Origin: Miltoncostaea sp036826475
Lineage (GTDB): Bacteria; Actinomycetota; Thermoleophilia; Miltoncostaeales; Miltoncostaeaceae
Direction: 5' to 3'
DNA: 64,000 nt
NCBI GenBank assembly: GCA_036826475.1
Contig: DAISWG010000009.1
Span: forward strand, 1 to 64,000
The position numbers were made by a program, and so were the translations under genes. The notes under the pieces were generated by a model, which was given only the letters and a program-made list of their open reading frames with translations, did not search any database and had not been told where the DNA came from. Of this stretch, positions 40,691 to 50,935 are shown piece by piece; position 1 is the first letter of the stretch; the number at the start of each line of letters is the position of its first letter.

Positions 40691-41164
40691 ATGCTCGCGC
40701 GGTTCCTCTACGACGAGGACGGGCGCGTGCGCGTGCGCCGGATGATCGGCGTGGTCGCGTGCTGCCTCGTCTTCGCGCTGTTCGGGACGTTCCTGCTGGC
40801 GCTGACGCCGATCTTCGGCGCGCACGAGGGCGCGCAGACCGTCTGGGTCCTGTTCTGCGTGTTCCTGCTGAAGTTCCCGCTGGTCTCCCTGCTGTGGTGG
40901 TTCATCGCCCGCAACAAGGAGTGGCCCACCAGGGCGCCCAAGTGGAGCGACGGGGAGACCCGGGAGATCCTGGCGTACCTCGTCTCGGAGGCGGACCGCG
41001 TCAGGGACCTGCCGGACGCCCCCGCCCGCCTGGCCTACCTGCAGCGCGAGGCGTGGAACGTCGCGGACCGCGTGGGCGGCGAGGTGAAGGTGGACGCCGT
41101 GAACGTGGCGCTCCACATCGACGAGATCAGCCGGCCGCGGGCCCGGAGGCCGACCGGCACCTGA
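40691..41164 (+). CDS. membrane protein with two helices and soluble tail
   Basis: A 157-aa protein, MLARFLYDEDGRVRVRRMIG, then helices GVVACCLVFALFGTFLLAL and VWVLFCVFLLKFPLVSLLWWF, and an 80-residue charged C-terminus. An in-frame ATG at 40679 is also possible. It shares a TGATG junction with the next gene. No family recognised. Confidence 0.7.
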   Translation: MLARFLYDEDGRVRVRRMIGVVACCLVFALFGTFLLALTPIFGAHEGAQTVWVLFCVFLLKFPLVSLLWWFIARNKEWPTRAPKWSDGETREILAYLVSEADRVRDLPDAPARLAYLQREAWNVADRVGGEVKVDAVNVALHIDEISRPRARRPTGT

Positions 41165-41739
41165 TGCAGCCGGGGCCGCACGCCGACCTGCTGGACGCCG
41201 GCATCGCGGCCGACGGGACGGCGTTCCGGGCGCTGCTGGACGGGCGCCCCGACGACGCCCGCGAGGCGCTGCGCGAGGCCGCCGCGCTGTACCGCGCGTC
41301 ATGGGAGGCCGCGCCGCCGCGCAGCTACGGACGGCTGGTGGCGCACCTGAAGTCGGCGGTGCTCGCCGGCGACGGCGCCGGGGCGGCCGCCTGGGTGGAC
41401 GGCGAGCTGGACGGCGCCTGCGACTCCCCCACCTCCTGCTACGCCCTCGCCGTCGCGGCACTCGTCCGCGGCGACGACGCGACGGCCGCGCGGGCCGCCG
41501 CCGGCATGGCGGAGGGCGGCGACGCGTTCGCCCGCGCCGGTGCCGCCCTCGCCGCCGTGGCGGCGGCGGACGCGCCGGCCTACCGGGCGGCGGTCATCGC
41601 CATCGTGCGGGATTTCGAGGCCCGCGACGCCCACCTGACCGGCGTCCCGGTGGCGGACACCGCGATGCTGATGGAGGCCCTGGCCGCCCCGCGCGGCATG
41701 GCCGCGCGGCCGGCCTCCCCGGTGATGCCCGCCATCTGA
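41164..41739 (+). CDS. helical-repeat hypothetical protein
   Basis: A 191-aa Ala-rich protein, soluble, with TPR-like helices (for example REALREAAALYRASWEAAP). Its ATG overlaps the preceding stop. The function is unknown; the coupling suggests a partner of the membrane protein before it. Confidence 0.65.
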   Translation: MQPGPHADLLDAGIAADGTAFRALLDGRPDDAREALREAAALYRASWEAAPPRSYGRLVAHLKSAVLAGDGAGAAAWVDGELDGACDSPTSCYALAVAALVRGDDATAARAAAGMAEGGDAFARAGAALAAVAAADAPAYRAAVIAIVRDFEARDAHLTGVPVADTAMLMEALAAPRGMAARPASPVMPAI

Positions 41740-41778
41740 GCGCCACCGGCGGGGGGTTGCCTTCGCCGCGACATTCGG

Positions 41779-41784
41779 TACGGT
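41779..41784 (+). promoter_or_regulatory. -10 box TACGGT of the iron permease gene
   Basis: Seven bases separate it from GTG 41792. An earlier in-frame GTG (41783) lies inside the box, which supports 41792 as start. Confidence 0.5.
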
Positions 41785-41791
41785 GAAGGTC

Positions 41792-42652
41792 GTGGGTGAG
41801 GCCTTTCTCATCACGCTGCGCGAGGGCTTCGAGGCGGCCCTGATCGTGGCGATCGTGCTTGCGGCGGTGCGCCGGCGCGACACCGGCGGGCTCGCCCGGT
41901 GGATCTGGCTCGGCACCGGGGCGGCCCTGGTGCTCAGCATCGTCGTCGGGTGGATCCTCCACGTCACGATCAGCAACCTCGAGGGCGTCGCACGGCTGCG
42001 CACCTTCGCGATCATCTGCATCGCCGCGGCGGGGCTGCTCACCTGGATGATCTTCTGGATGCGCCGGCACTCGCGGTCGCTGAGGTCGGAGCTCGAGGGC
42101 CAGGTGGACGCGGCCATCGGCCACTCGGCCATGGCGCTCGCGGCCGTGGCCTTCCTGGCCGTCGCGCGCGAGGGACTCGAGACCGCACTGTTCCTGATCT
42201 CCACGACGACGGGCGACAGCGACGGCAACGTCCTGGCCGGCGCGCTGCTGGGGCTGGCCATCGCCGTCGCGCTGGGCGTCGCCGTGTACCACGGCAGCCG
42301 CGTCATTCCGCTGAAGGCGTTCTTCCAGGTCACCGGGGTGCTCATCATCATGTTCGCCGCGGGGCTGCTCTCGCGCGCGGTGCAGTTCCTGCAGGCGGCG
42401 GGCGACCTCGACACCATCAACAACGCGGCCTACAACCTCACGATGTACCACTGGATGACGGTGGACAGCGAGGTGGGCAAGTTCCTGGCCGGCATCTTCG
42501 GCTGGGACCCGCGCCCCAGCGTGGAGCAGGTGGCCGTGTACCTCCTGTACCTCGTCCCGGTCCTCGTCGTCTTCTTCCGGGGCGGCCGCAGCCGCCCGGC
42601 CCGGACCGTCCCGGCCCCGCCCCCGAGCGCCCCCGAGGCCGCCGCCGGCTGA
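41792..42652 (+). CDS. FTR1-family iron permease (EfeU-like)
   Basis: A 286-aa protein of seven helices. The two RExxE iron motifs are LITLREGFEAALIVAIV near the start and LAVAREGLETALFL in helix 4. These transporters move ferric iron after oxidation, usually with EfeO and EfeB. Neither partner is adjacent here. The last 30 residues are Pro-rich. GTG 41792 gives the conserved start MGEAFLITLREG. Confidence 0.9.
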   Translation: MGEAFLITLREGFEAALIVAIVLAAVRRRDTGGLARWIWLGTGAALVLSIVVGWILHVTISNLEGVARLRTFAIICIAAAGLLTWMIFWMRRHSRSLRSELEGQVDAAIGHSAMALAAVAFLAVAREGLETALFLISTTTGDSDGNVLAGALLGLAIAVALGVAVYHGSRVIPLKAFFQVTGVLIIMFAAGLLSRAVQFLQAAGDLDTINNAAYNLTMYHWMTVDSEVGKFLAGIFGWDPRPSVEQVAVYLLYLVPVLVVFFRGGRSRPARTVPAPPPSAPEAAAG

Positions 42653-42655
42653 CCG

Positions 42656-42874
42656 TCAGGCGACCCGGTGCCGCGGGTCGAGGAAGGCCATCCGCGCGTT
42701 GCCGCGTTTGATGCCGTGGGCGAGCGTCCCGTCGGGCAGCCGCAGCTGCACCCGCCACGCCAGCCCCCGCACGCCCTCCTGCACCAGCTCGTCGACCCGT
42801 TCCACCACCGCGTCCACCCGCCCCGCGCCGAGCACCTCCAGGGGGACGTGCGCCCCCACCGCCGGTGGGGTCAG
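42656..42874 (-). CDS. 72-aa soluble protein coupled to the two-component system
   Basis: Encodes VGAHVPLEVLGAGRVDAVVE, then RVQLRLPDGTLAHGIKRGNA and ends MAFLDPRHRVA; it has a plausible alpha-beta pattern. The CTG at 42874 overlaps the TGA of the 53-aa gene (CTGA). GTG 42859 is an alternative start. Family unknown. Confidence 0.5.
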   Translation of the reverse strand: MTPPAVGAHVPLEVLGAGRVDAVVERVDELVQEGVRGLAWRVQLRLPDGTLAHGIKRGNARMAFLDPRHRVA

Positions 42875-43032
42875 TGGAACAGCTCCCAGAGCCCCGCGAT
42901 GAGGTACAGGATCCCGACGACCACCAGGGTCCGGACGAGCGTGTCGAGCAGCTTCACGGCCACGTCCCGGAACGGGTAGACCCTGCCGCGCGCGTCGACG
43001 AACGCGCGCCGGTCCTCCGTGATGCTGATCAC
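42871..43032 (-). CDS. 53-aa membrane protein coupled to the response regulator
   Basis: MISITEDRRAFVDARGRVYP, a short soluble part, then FRDVAVKLLDTLVR and one helix TLVVVGILYLIAGLWELF. GTG 43032 overlaps the stop of the response-regulator gene (GTGA). The tight coupling suggests it modulates the sensor kinase or exporter. Confidence 0.6.
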   Translation of the reverse strand: MISITEDRRAFVDARGRVYPFRDVAVKLLDTLVRTLVVVGILYLIAGLWELFH

Positions 43033-43691
43033 GCGCCCTCCCCCGGCTGGACGAACCCGGTCTCGTAGGCCAGCACCACCACCTGGATGCGGTCGCGCAG
43101 CCCGAGCTTGGAGAGTACCCGTGCGACATGGGTCTTGACGGTCGCCTCGCTCACGACGAGGTCGGACGCGATCTCGGCGTTGGAGCGCCCGCGGGCGACC
43201 AGGCGCACCACCTCCAGCTCGCGCTCGGTCAGCTCGCCCAGGGCGTCCGGCGCCGCCGCGCCGGGCAGGGGCCGGCGCACGAAGTCCTCGATCAGGCGGC
43301 GGGTGAGGGCGGGCGCCAGCATCGCGTCGCCCGCCGCCACCGTCCGGACGGCGCCGACCAGCTCCTCGCGGCGGACGTCCTTCAGCAGGAAGCCGCTGGC
43401 CCCCGCCTTCATCGCCTCGTACACGTACTCGTTCTGGTCGAACGTGGTGAGCATCAGCACCCGGGGCCCGGCGCCGTCCGCGGCGAGGCGCCGCGTGGCC
43501 TCGATCCCGTCGAGGCCGGGCATCCGGATGTCCATCAGGATCACGTCGGGGCCGAGGGCGCGCGCCTGCTCGACCGCCTCGTGGCCGTCCGCGGCGTTGC
43601 CCACCACCTCGATGTCCTCCTGGGCGTCGAGGATCATCCCGAACCCGTCGCGGACCAGCGCCTGATCGTCCGCGATGAGCACCCGGATCAC
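43029..43691 (-). CDS. NarL/LuxR-family response regulator
   Basis: A 220-aa protein. The receiver domain has the phosphoacceptor Asp54 in VILMDIRMPGLDG, acidic pocket ADDQ at 8-11, and Lys in FLLKDV. The LuxR helix-turn-helix is at about 150-215 (LTERELEVVRLVARGRSNAEI, VKTHVARVLSKLGLRDR). It is encoded seven bases after the sensor kinase. Its target is probably the divergent ABC exporter promoter at 44930. Confidence 0.95.
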   Translation of the reverse strand: MIRVLIADDQALVRDGFGMILDAQEDIEVVGNAADGHEAVEQARALGPDVILMDIRMPGLDGIEATRRLAADGAGPRVLMLTTFDQNEYVYEAMKAGASGFLLKDVRREELVGAVRTVAAGDAMLAPALTRRLIEDFVRRPLPGAAAPDALGELTERELEVVRLVARGRSNAEIASDLVVSEATVKTHVARVLSKLGLRDRIQVVVLAYETGFVQPGEGA

Positions 43692-43698
43692 CGGCGGA

Positions 43699-44874
43699 TC
43701 ACCGCGCCACGACCTCGCCGACGGGCAGCCTGGCGACCACCTCGAAGCCGCCCTGCGGCCGGCGGCCGGCCGACATCTCGCCGCCGCAGACCGCCACGCG
43801 CTCGCGCATGCCGATCAGGCCGTGGCCGCGGCCGTCGGTGGCCGGGTCGTACCCGCGGCCGTCATCGGTGACCGCGATCACGACGTCGTCGGCCTCGTAG
43901 CGCACGAGCACCTGGGCCCGCGCCGGGCCGGCGTGCTTGAGCGCGTTGGTGAGCGCCTCCTGCACGATGCGGTACGCCTGGAGGTCGCCCGTGGGCGACA
44001 GGGGCCGCGGCTCGCCCTCCACCCGCAGCTCCACGGGGAGGCCGGCGTCGCGGACGTGCTCGACCAGGTCGCCGAGGCCGGCCAGGCCGGGCTGGGGCGC
44101 CAGGTCCGGGCCCTCGTCCATCTCGCGGAGCACGCCGAGCATCCGGCGCAGCTCGGTGAGTGCGCCGCGGCCCGTCTCCTGCACCGCCGAGAGGGGCTTG
44201 CGGGCGCGCTCGGGGTCGATGCCGATCATCTCCTCGGCCGCCTCCGCCTGGACCACCATGACGCTGAGGCTGTGCGCCACCACGTCGTGCATCTCGCGGG
44301 CGATGCGGGTGCGCTCCTCGGCGACGGCGGCGCGGGCGTTGGCCTCCCGCTCGCGCTCCAGACGCTCGGCGCGCTCGCGCAGCTCGGTGTTGCGGGTGGT
44401 GTTGGCGCGGTGGATGTGGCCGACGAGCCAGGCGACGCCGATGACGCCGCCGGTCGAGATGACGTCCGTCCAGTTGCCGCCGGGGTCGAGCGCGACGACC
44501 GTGACCAGCGTCCCGATCGCCAGCGCCCCGCCCAGGATGCGGTCGCGCCGGGTGCTCAGGTTCATGCCGAGCATGCCGGCCGAGATCAGCACGGCCGCGA
44601 ACGTGAAGAACTGGTACGGCACCGAGTGGTGCCAGATCACCGCCTGGACGGTCACGGCGACAAAGACCAGGACGGGCGCCAGCACGGGGTGACGGCGCCG
44701 GAACAGCAGCGGCGTCGTCCACAGGAACACGAAGATGATGAGCCCGGCGGTCGGGCCCTCGACCTGGTCGTTCGTGAGGATCTCGATGATCGCGCCGAGG
44801 GCCAGGAGCACGGTCAGGGCGTCGAGCCAGAAGCGCTCGACGAGGGCCCGTGTTCGGTGCAGCAGGCGGAGCAT
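43699..44874 (-). CDS. HisKA_3 sensor histidine kinase
   Basis: A 391-aa membrane kinase with about six helices in residues 18-155, a coiled coil, the H-box REMHDVVAHSLSVMVVQAEA (His196), and ATPase motifs (EALTNALKHA, VTDDGRGYDP, GHGLIGMRERV). ATG 44874 is six bases after TACGGT, so the message is probably leaderless. Pair of the NarL regulator downstream. Confidence 0.93.
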   Translation of the reverse strand: MLRLLHRTRALVERFWLDALTVLLALGAIIEILTNDQVEGPTAGLIIFVFLWTTPLLFRRRHPVLAPVLVFVAVTVQAVIWHHSVPYQFFTFAAVLISAGMLGMNLSTRRDRILGGALAIGTLVTVVALDPGGNWTDVISTGGVIGVAWLVGHIHRANTTRNTELRERAERLEREREANARAAVAEERTRIAREMHDVVAHSLSVMVVQAEAAEEMIGIDPERARKPLSAVQETGRGALTELRRMLGVLREMDEGPDLAPQPGLAGLGDLVEHVRDAGLPVELRVEGEPRPLSPTGDLQAYRIVQEALTNALKHAGPARAQVLVRYEADDVVIAVTDDGRGYDPATDGRGHGLIGMRERVAVCGGEMSAGRRPQGGFEVVARLPVGEVVAR

Positions 44875-44880
44875 GGGACG

Positions 44881-44886
44881 ACCGTA
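44881..44886 (-). promoter_or_regulatory. -10 box TACGGT of the kinase operon
   Basis: Reverse strand, six bases before ATG 44874. Confidence 0.55.
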
Positions 44887-44929
44887 CCTCGCGCGGGCGG
44901 ACGCGTCGTCGGCCGCGCGGGCGGTCCGC

Positions 44930-44947
44930 GTCATCCCCGGGGATGAC
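44930..44947. promoter_or_regulatory. perfect 18-bp palindrome, likely response-regulator operator
   Basis: GTCATCCCCGGGGATGAC reads the same on both strands. It lies between the divergent kinase and ABC genes. A related half-site ACCATCCCCG is near 44987-44996. Confidence 0.6.
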
Positions 44948-45091
44948 GGCGGCGCCTCCCGGGGCGGATCGGGAGGCCGGCAGGACCATCCCCGCGGACC
45001 CCCGCGGTTCGCTCCGCCGCCCGATGGCGCGGGGGCGTCGCGGCGTGAGGGTGGGCCCATCGGAATCACCCCTCTCTCCCGAGGAGCAGCG

Positions 45092-45864
<773 letters not shown>

Positions 45865-45868
<4 letters not shown>

Positions 45869-48414
45869 CCTGGGCATCCCTCAAGAGCCTCATGGGGCGG
45901 CGCACCCGCGCCCTCCTCACCGCCATGGCCATCGTCCTCGGCGTCGCCATGATCGCGGGCAGCCTGATCCTGACCGACACCATCGACCGCGCGTTCACCA
46001 ACGTCTTCGGCGCCTCGTACACCAACACGGACCTCGTGGTCCGCGGCACCCCCGTGGTGCAGGACTCCTTCGCCGGCGCCCCCACCGTCCCCGCCTCCCT
46101 CCTCCCCCGCGTCCAGGCCGTCCCCGGCGTCGCAGAGGCCGGCGGCAACCTCGTCGACTTCTCCGGCTCCGGCAACACGGCCAAGATCCTCGACCGGGAC
46201 GGGCGGGTCATCACGGGCAGCAACCCGAGCTTCGGCTTCGGCATCGACCCCTCCCACCCCCGCTTCAACCCGCTCACGCTGTCCGAGGGCACGTGGGCCA
46301 CCGGCCCCGGCCAGGTCGTGCTCGACCAGGGCACCGCCTCCGCGCACGGCTTCCGTGTGGGCGACACCGTCCGCATCGTGTCGGAGGGCCCGCCCCAGTC
46401 GTTCACCGTCACCGGACTCGCGAAGTTCGGCGACCTGGACTCGCTGGGCGGCGCCACCATCGCCGTCTTCGACGTCCCGACCGCGCAGAAGGTGCTCGGC
46501 AAGTCCGGCTTCGACCTGATCCAGATCGCGGCCGACCCGGGCGTCTCGACGTCGGAGCTCGCCTCCCGCATCGCCCCGCTGCTGCCCGAGGACATGCAGC
46601 TGAAGACCGGTGACGAGCAGGCCGCCGCCGACAAGGAGGTCGTCTCCGAGGCGATCACCTTCATCCGCGGGCTCCTGCTGGCCTTCGGCGGGATCGCCCT
46701 GTTCGTCGGCGCCTTCGTCATCTTCAACACGCTGTCCATCACGGTCGCCCAGCGCTCGCGCGAGCTGGCGACGCTGCGGACCCTCGGCGCCTCCCGGCGC
46801 CAGGTGCTGCGCTCCGTGATCGCCGAGGCCGCCGTCATCGGCGTCGTCGCCTCGCTCGTCGGCCTGGTCCTTGGCTGGTTCCTGGCCTCCGGCCTGACCG
46901 CGCTGTTCGGCGCCATGGGGCTCGAGATGCCCCAGGGCGACACCGTCTTCGCCACCTCGACCGTCGTGATCTCGCTGCTGGTCGGCACCCTGGTGACCCT
47001 GCTGGCCGGCGTCGTCCCGGCCGTCCGGGCCACTCGCGTCCCGCCGATCGCCGCGGTCCGCGAGGGCTCGACCACCTCCGAGGGCACCCTGTCCCGCCGC
47101 AGCGCCGTCGTCGCCCTGGCCGCCACGGCCCTGGCCGGCGCGGCCCTGGCCCGCGGCCTGCTGGCCGACGGGCTCGGCACGGGCGACCGCCTGATGATGA
47201 TCGGGACCGGCGTCCTGGCCCTGTTCATCGGCGTCGCGACGGTCTCGTCGCGGCTCGTCCGCCCCATCGCCGCCCTCGTGGGCTGGCCGGTCGCCCGCAG
47301 GGGCGCCCCCGGCGCGCTCGCCCGCGAGAACGCGGTCCGCAACCCCGGCCGCACCGCGGCCACCGCGGCCGCCCTCATGATCGGCCTCGCGCTGGTCACC
47401 TTCGTCTCCGTCCTCGGCGCCGGCCTGACCAGCACCGCCACGTCCGACGTGACGCAGCAGATCTCCGCCTCCCACGTCGTCACCTCCGAGAACGGCTGGG
47501 ACCCCTCGCCGATCGCGGCGGGGCGGGCCATCGCCGCCGGCAACCCCGGCGCCCCGGTCTCCAGCGTCCGCGAGGACCAGGCCCGCGTCGACGGCAGCGG
47601 CACCGCCGTGGACGGCGTGGACCCGGGCACCATCGCCGGCGTCTACCGCTTCACCTGGGTCGACGGCACCGACCGCTCGCTGGCCGCCCTCGACGGCGAC
47701 GGCGCGATCGTGACCCAGAGCTTCGCCGACGACCACGACCTGAGCGTCGGCTCGCACGTCCGCATCCTCACCCCGTCCGGCGAGCGCATGACGCGCACCG
47801 TCGCCGGGATCGTGGACCCGCCGGCCCTGGCCCCGGTGCTGGGCGACGTCCTGATCTCCCAGGACGCCTTCGACGCCGCGTTCCCGCGGCCGAAGGACCG
47901 GCTGACCCTGGTCCAGGGCGCCGACACCGCCGGCATCGAGCAGTCGCTGGCGCGGTTCCCCGACACCACGGTCGACACGACCGCCGGCTACGCGGCGGCG
48001 AGCACGAAGGACCTCTCGACGATCCTCAACATGCTCTACGTCCTGCTGGCCCTGTCCGTGGTGGTCAGCGTGTTCGGGATGGTCAACACCCTGGTGCTGG
48101 CCGTGCACGAGCGCACCCGCGAGCTCGGGATGCTGCGGGCGGTCGGGATGACCCGCCGCCAGGCCCGGCGGATGGTGCGCGGCGAGAGCGTCATCACGGC
48201 CCTGATCGGCGCGGCCATCGGCCTGCCGCTCGGGATCGGGATGGCGGCCCTGGCCACGCGGGCGATGTCCGAGTGGGGCGTGCAGCTGAGCCTGCCCGTG
48301 ATCCCGCTCCTGGCCTTCGTCATGGTCGCGGTCTGGGTCGGCGTGATCGCCGCCGTGGCCCCGGCCCGGCGCGCCTCCAAGCTCGACGTGCTCCGGGCGC
48401 TCCAGTACGAGTAG
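45865..48414 (+). CDS. FtsX/MacB-type ABC permease
   Basis: An 849-aa permease with two FtsX domains: residues about 260-400 (SITVAQRSRELATLRTLGAS) and 720-845 (LAVHERTRELGMLRAVGMTR), and extracytoplasmic domains starting after helix 1 (LTDTIDRAFTNVFG). Such pairs export antimicrobial peptides, lipoproteins or toxins, or sense envelope stress. The ATG overlaps the ATPase stop (ATGA). A strong hairpin follows. Confidence 0.95.
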
Positions 48415-48439
48415 CCCGCCCCGCGCACCCCGGCACGAC

Positions 48440-48471
48440 CGGAGGCCGCCGTCACCCGACGGCGGCCTCCG
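48440..48471. terminator. 14-bp perfect hairpin after the ABC permease
   Basis: GGAGGCCGCCGTC-ACCC-GACGGCGGCCTCC with one extra C-G pair. It ends the exporter operon. Confidence 0.75.
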
Positions 48472-48487
48472 CGCGTGCCCCTGCGGG

Positions 48488-48493
48488 TACGGT
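48488..48493 (+). promoter_or_regulatory. -10 box TACGGT of the NHL gene
   Basis: Six bases before GTG 48500; leaderless pattern. Confidence 0.55.
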
Positions 48494-48499
48494 GACCCC

Positions 48500-49858
48500 G
48501 TGAAACGCCCACGCCACCGGGCCGGCCTCGCCGCCGCCACCGTCATCGCGGTCCTGGCGGCGGCCGCGCCGTGCGTCGCCGCGACGGGCCGGATCTTCAG
48601 CGTCGCCGGGGCGGGCGGGTTCGCCCTGCCGTTCATCACCGTGCCGCCGCCGATCGGCGACGGTGGCCCCGCCGGGCTGGCCCGCATCGCGTCCCCCACC
48701 GACGTCGCGGCGCTGCCCGACGGCGGCTACCTGATCGCGGAGGGCGAGGGGAACCGGATCCGGCGGGTGTCGCCGACGGGGATCATCCGCACCGTCGCCG
48801 GCTCGCCCACCGGCCGCGGCGGGTTCGACGGCGACGGCGCGCCCGCGACGAGGGCGCGGCTCGACACCCCCACCGGCGTCGCGGCCCTGGCGGACGGCGC
48901 CATCGCCATCGCCGACCAGCGGAACAACCGGGTCCGGCTGGTGGCGCCCGACGGGACGATCGGGACGCTCGCGCAGCTCACGTCGCCCGACGATGTCGCC
49001 CCCGCCCGCGACGGCGGCGTCCTGGTGGTCCAGGACTTCGAGAACCGGGTGGTGCACGTCGACCGCTCCGGCGTGGTGACCGCGGCGGCGGGCACCGGGG
49101 TCCGCGGCTTCGCCGGCGACGGGGGCCCCGCAACGGCGGCGCGGCTCAACCGGCCGGTCGCGGTCGCCGCGGCGGCGGACGGCGGGTTCCTGATCGCCGA
49201 CGGGTCCAACCGGATCCGCCGCGTCGCCCCGGACGGCACGATCACCACCGCCGCGACGGTGTCACGCCCCGCCGGCGTGGCCGAGGCGCCCGGCGGGGCG
49301 CTGCTGGTCACCAGCGTGAACCGGCTGCTGCGCATCGCCCCGGGGGGCGCGGTGACCACGGTCGCCGGGACCGGCACGGGCAACTTCGCCGGCGACGGGG
49401 GGCCGGCCGAAGACGCGACCCTGTGGCTGCCGCGCGGCGTGGCGCTGCCCACGGGTGGCGGGATCCTGGTGGCCGACACGAACGGCGGCCGGGTGCGGTT
49501 CGTCGACGCGGCCGACCCGGCCGCCGCCCCCGGCGCACCGCGGATCATGGGGGCGAACGTCCGGCGCGAGGTCCAGCGGGGCGAGGCGGGGATCATGACC
49601 CACGTCCGGGTCGCCTGCCCCCCGCGGTGGATCGCGATGCGGTTCGCCCTGTCGCACCGGGCGACCGTGTCGATGGTGGTCACGACGCGGTCCGGCCGCA
49701 CCGTCGCGCGGCCCGGCGCCCGGCTGGGAGCCGGCGCCCGCGTGCTGCGCTTCCGGGCGACGAGCCCCGGCCGGTACCTGGCGCACCTCACGGCCGCGGA
49801 GGGCCCCGGGGACGTCGCCCACGATCAGGCCCAGGTGACCGTCAGCGCCTGCGGCTGA
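48500..49858 (+). CDS. secreted NHL-repeat beta-propeller protein
   Basis: A 452-aa protein with signal peptide AAATVIAVLAAAAPCVAATG and repeated NHL units of the form GDGGPAxxAxLxxPxxVA ... GGxLIADxxNxRIRRV. About residues 30-335 form the propeller. The last 110 residues are a beta-sandwich-like domain (MGANVRREVQRGEAGIMTHV). Surface binding or scaffolding is likely. A second NHL protein is at 58230. Confidence 0.85.
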   Translation: MKRPRHRAGLAAATVIAVLAAAAPCVAATGRIFSVAGAGGFALPFITVPPPIGDGGPAGLARIASPTDVAALPDGGYLIAEGEGNRIRRVSPTGIIRTVAGSPTGRGGFDGDGAPATRARLDTPTGVAALADGAIAIADQRNNRVRLVAPDGTIGTLAQLTSPDDVAPARDGGVLVVQDFENRVVHVDRSGVVTAAAGTGVRGFAGDGGPATAARLNRPVAVAAAADGGFLIADGSNRIRRVAPDGTITTAATVSRPAGVAEAPGGALLVTSVNRLLRIAPGGAVTTVAGTGTGNFAGDGGPAEDATLWLPRGVALPTGGGILVADTNGGRVRFVDAADPAAAPGAPRIMGANVRREVQRGEAGIMTHVRVACPPRWIAMRFALSHRATVSMVVTTRSGRTVARPGARLGAGARVLRFRATSPGRYLAHLTAAEGPGDVAHDQAQVTVSACG

Positions 49859-49859
49859 C

Positions 49860-49894
49860 GACCGCATCCGGGCCCCGGGGACCCGGATGCGGTC
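49860..49894. terminator. 13-bp bidirectional hairpin
   Basis: GACCGCATCCGGG / CCCGGATGCGGTC around CCCCGGGGA. It lies between convergent NHL and RTX genes and likely serves both. Confidence 0.75.
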
Positions 49895-49906
49895 GCGCTC
49901 AGACCG

Positions 49907-50779
49907 TCAGACCTCGTTCTCGCAGCTGGTGGCGACCTCGACCAGCGTGCAGCTGTCCGTGCCCGTGCCGCCGTTGCCCGTGTCGCGCGCCGCGCCGCCG
50001 TTCAGGCGGTCGTTGCCGGCCTCGCCGAACAGGATGTCGCCGCCGGCGTTGCCGAAGAGCTTGTCGCCGTCGGTGCCGCCCCGGATGCGGTCGGCGCCCG
50101 GGCCGCCGTTGATGGTGTCCTCGCCGGGACCGCCGGTGATCTTGTCGCCCGCGTCCCCGCCGTCGATGGTGTCTGCGCCGTCCTGGCCCGAGATCGTGTC
50201 GATGCCGGAGCCACCGCTCAGCGAGTCGCGGCCCGCGCCGCCGAAGATGTTGTCGCGACCGGCGTCGCCGGTGACGGTGTCGATGCCCTGCCCGCCCACG
50301 AGGCGGTCGTTGCCCGCGCCGCCGAGGACGGTGTCGTTGCCGTCCTGGCCGTTGGCGGCGTCGTTGCCCTGCCCCATGTCCAGGCGGTCGTTGCCCGCGC
50401 CGCCGAAGGCGGCGTCGTCACCGAGGCTGCCGACGATGCGGTCGTTGCCGCCCTCGCCGAGGATCCGGTCGTTGCCGTCGCCACCGTTCGCCCGGTCGTC
50501 GCCGTCGCCCAGGCAGATCGTGTCGTTGCCCCCGGCACCGTTGACCTGGTCGTTGCCGCCCAGCGCGACGATGACGTCGTCGCCCGCGGTCCCGGTGATG
50601 GTCTCGCCGGCGTTGGTGCCGACGAGGGTGGCGATCTTGTTCTCGCAGGTGAACGCGGTGCCGGTGCCCTGCGCGCCGGCGTTGGCGACCATGCCGGCCC
50701 CGGCGGCCGACACGGCGCCGATCGCGACGAGGGCGCCGATCCGGCGCATTCGGACTCGCGGCTTCTGACTGAGGCCCAT
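49907..50779 (-). CDS. secreted RTX (hemolysin-type) calcium-binding repeat protein
   Basis: A 290-aa protein with signal peptide RIGALVAIGAVSAAGAGMVA and about 20 GGxGxDxxx nonapeptides (for example GGNDQVNGAGGNDTICLGDG). They fold into a calcium-bound beta roll. There is no catalytic domain, so it is a repeat-only structural or adhesive protein. ATG 50779 has AGGAGGAATTCTCA before it, the strongest ribosome site of the window. A pair of direct repeats lies upstream. Confidence 0.9.
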   Translation of the reverse strand: MGLSQKPRVRMRRIGALVAIGAVSAAGAGMVANAGAQGTGTAFTCENKIATLVGTNAGETITGTAGDDVIVALGGNDQVNGAGGNDTICLGDGDDRANGGDGNDRILGEGGNDRIVGSLGDDAAFGGAGNDRLDMGQGNDAANGQDGNDTVLGGAGNDRLVGGQGIDTVTGDAGRDNIFGGAGRDSLSGGSGIDTISGQDGADTIDGGDAGDKITGGPGEDTINGGPGADRIRGGTDGDKLFGNAGGDILFGEAGNDRLNGGAARDTGNGGTGTDSCTLVEVATSCENEV

Positions 50780-50859
50780 TGAGAATTCCTCCTGTGCGGG
50801 ACGTCCGGGCGACGGGCCCGACGGCGGGCCGTGCCCCGACTCACGCATGCCCGGCCACG

Positions 50860-50891
50860 TGCGTAAAGGCCTCGGCGTTGCGGAAAGGCCT
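50860..50891. repeat. two direct repeats TGCGkAAAGGCCT upstream of the RTX gene
   Basis: TGCGTAAAGGCCT at 50860-50872 and TGCGGAAAGGCCT at 50879-50891, 19 bases apart (about two helix turns). They lie 80-110 bases before the RTX ATG and could bind an activator. Confidence 0.45.
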
Positions 50892-50935
50892 GCAATCCGC
50901 GTTTCCCCCGTTGCAGATTGCCCGGTGCTGGAGGT

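Noticed and set aside
50000..50600. Repetitive DNA that could look like a repeat array or CRISPR
   Set aside because: The repeats are 27 bases in frame and encode the GGxGxDxxx units of the RTX protein; there are no unique spacers.
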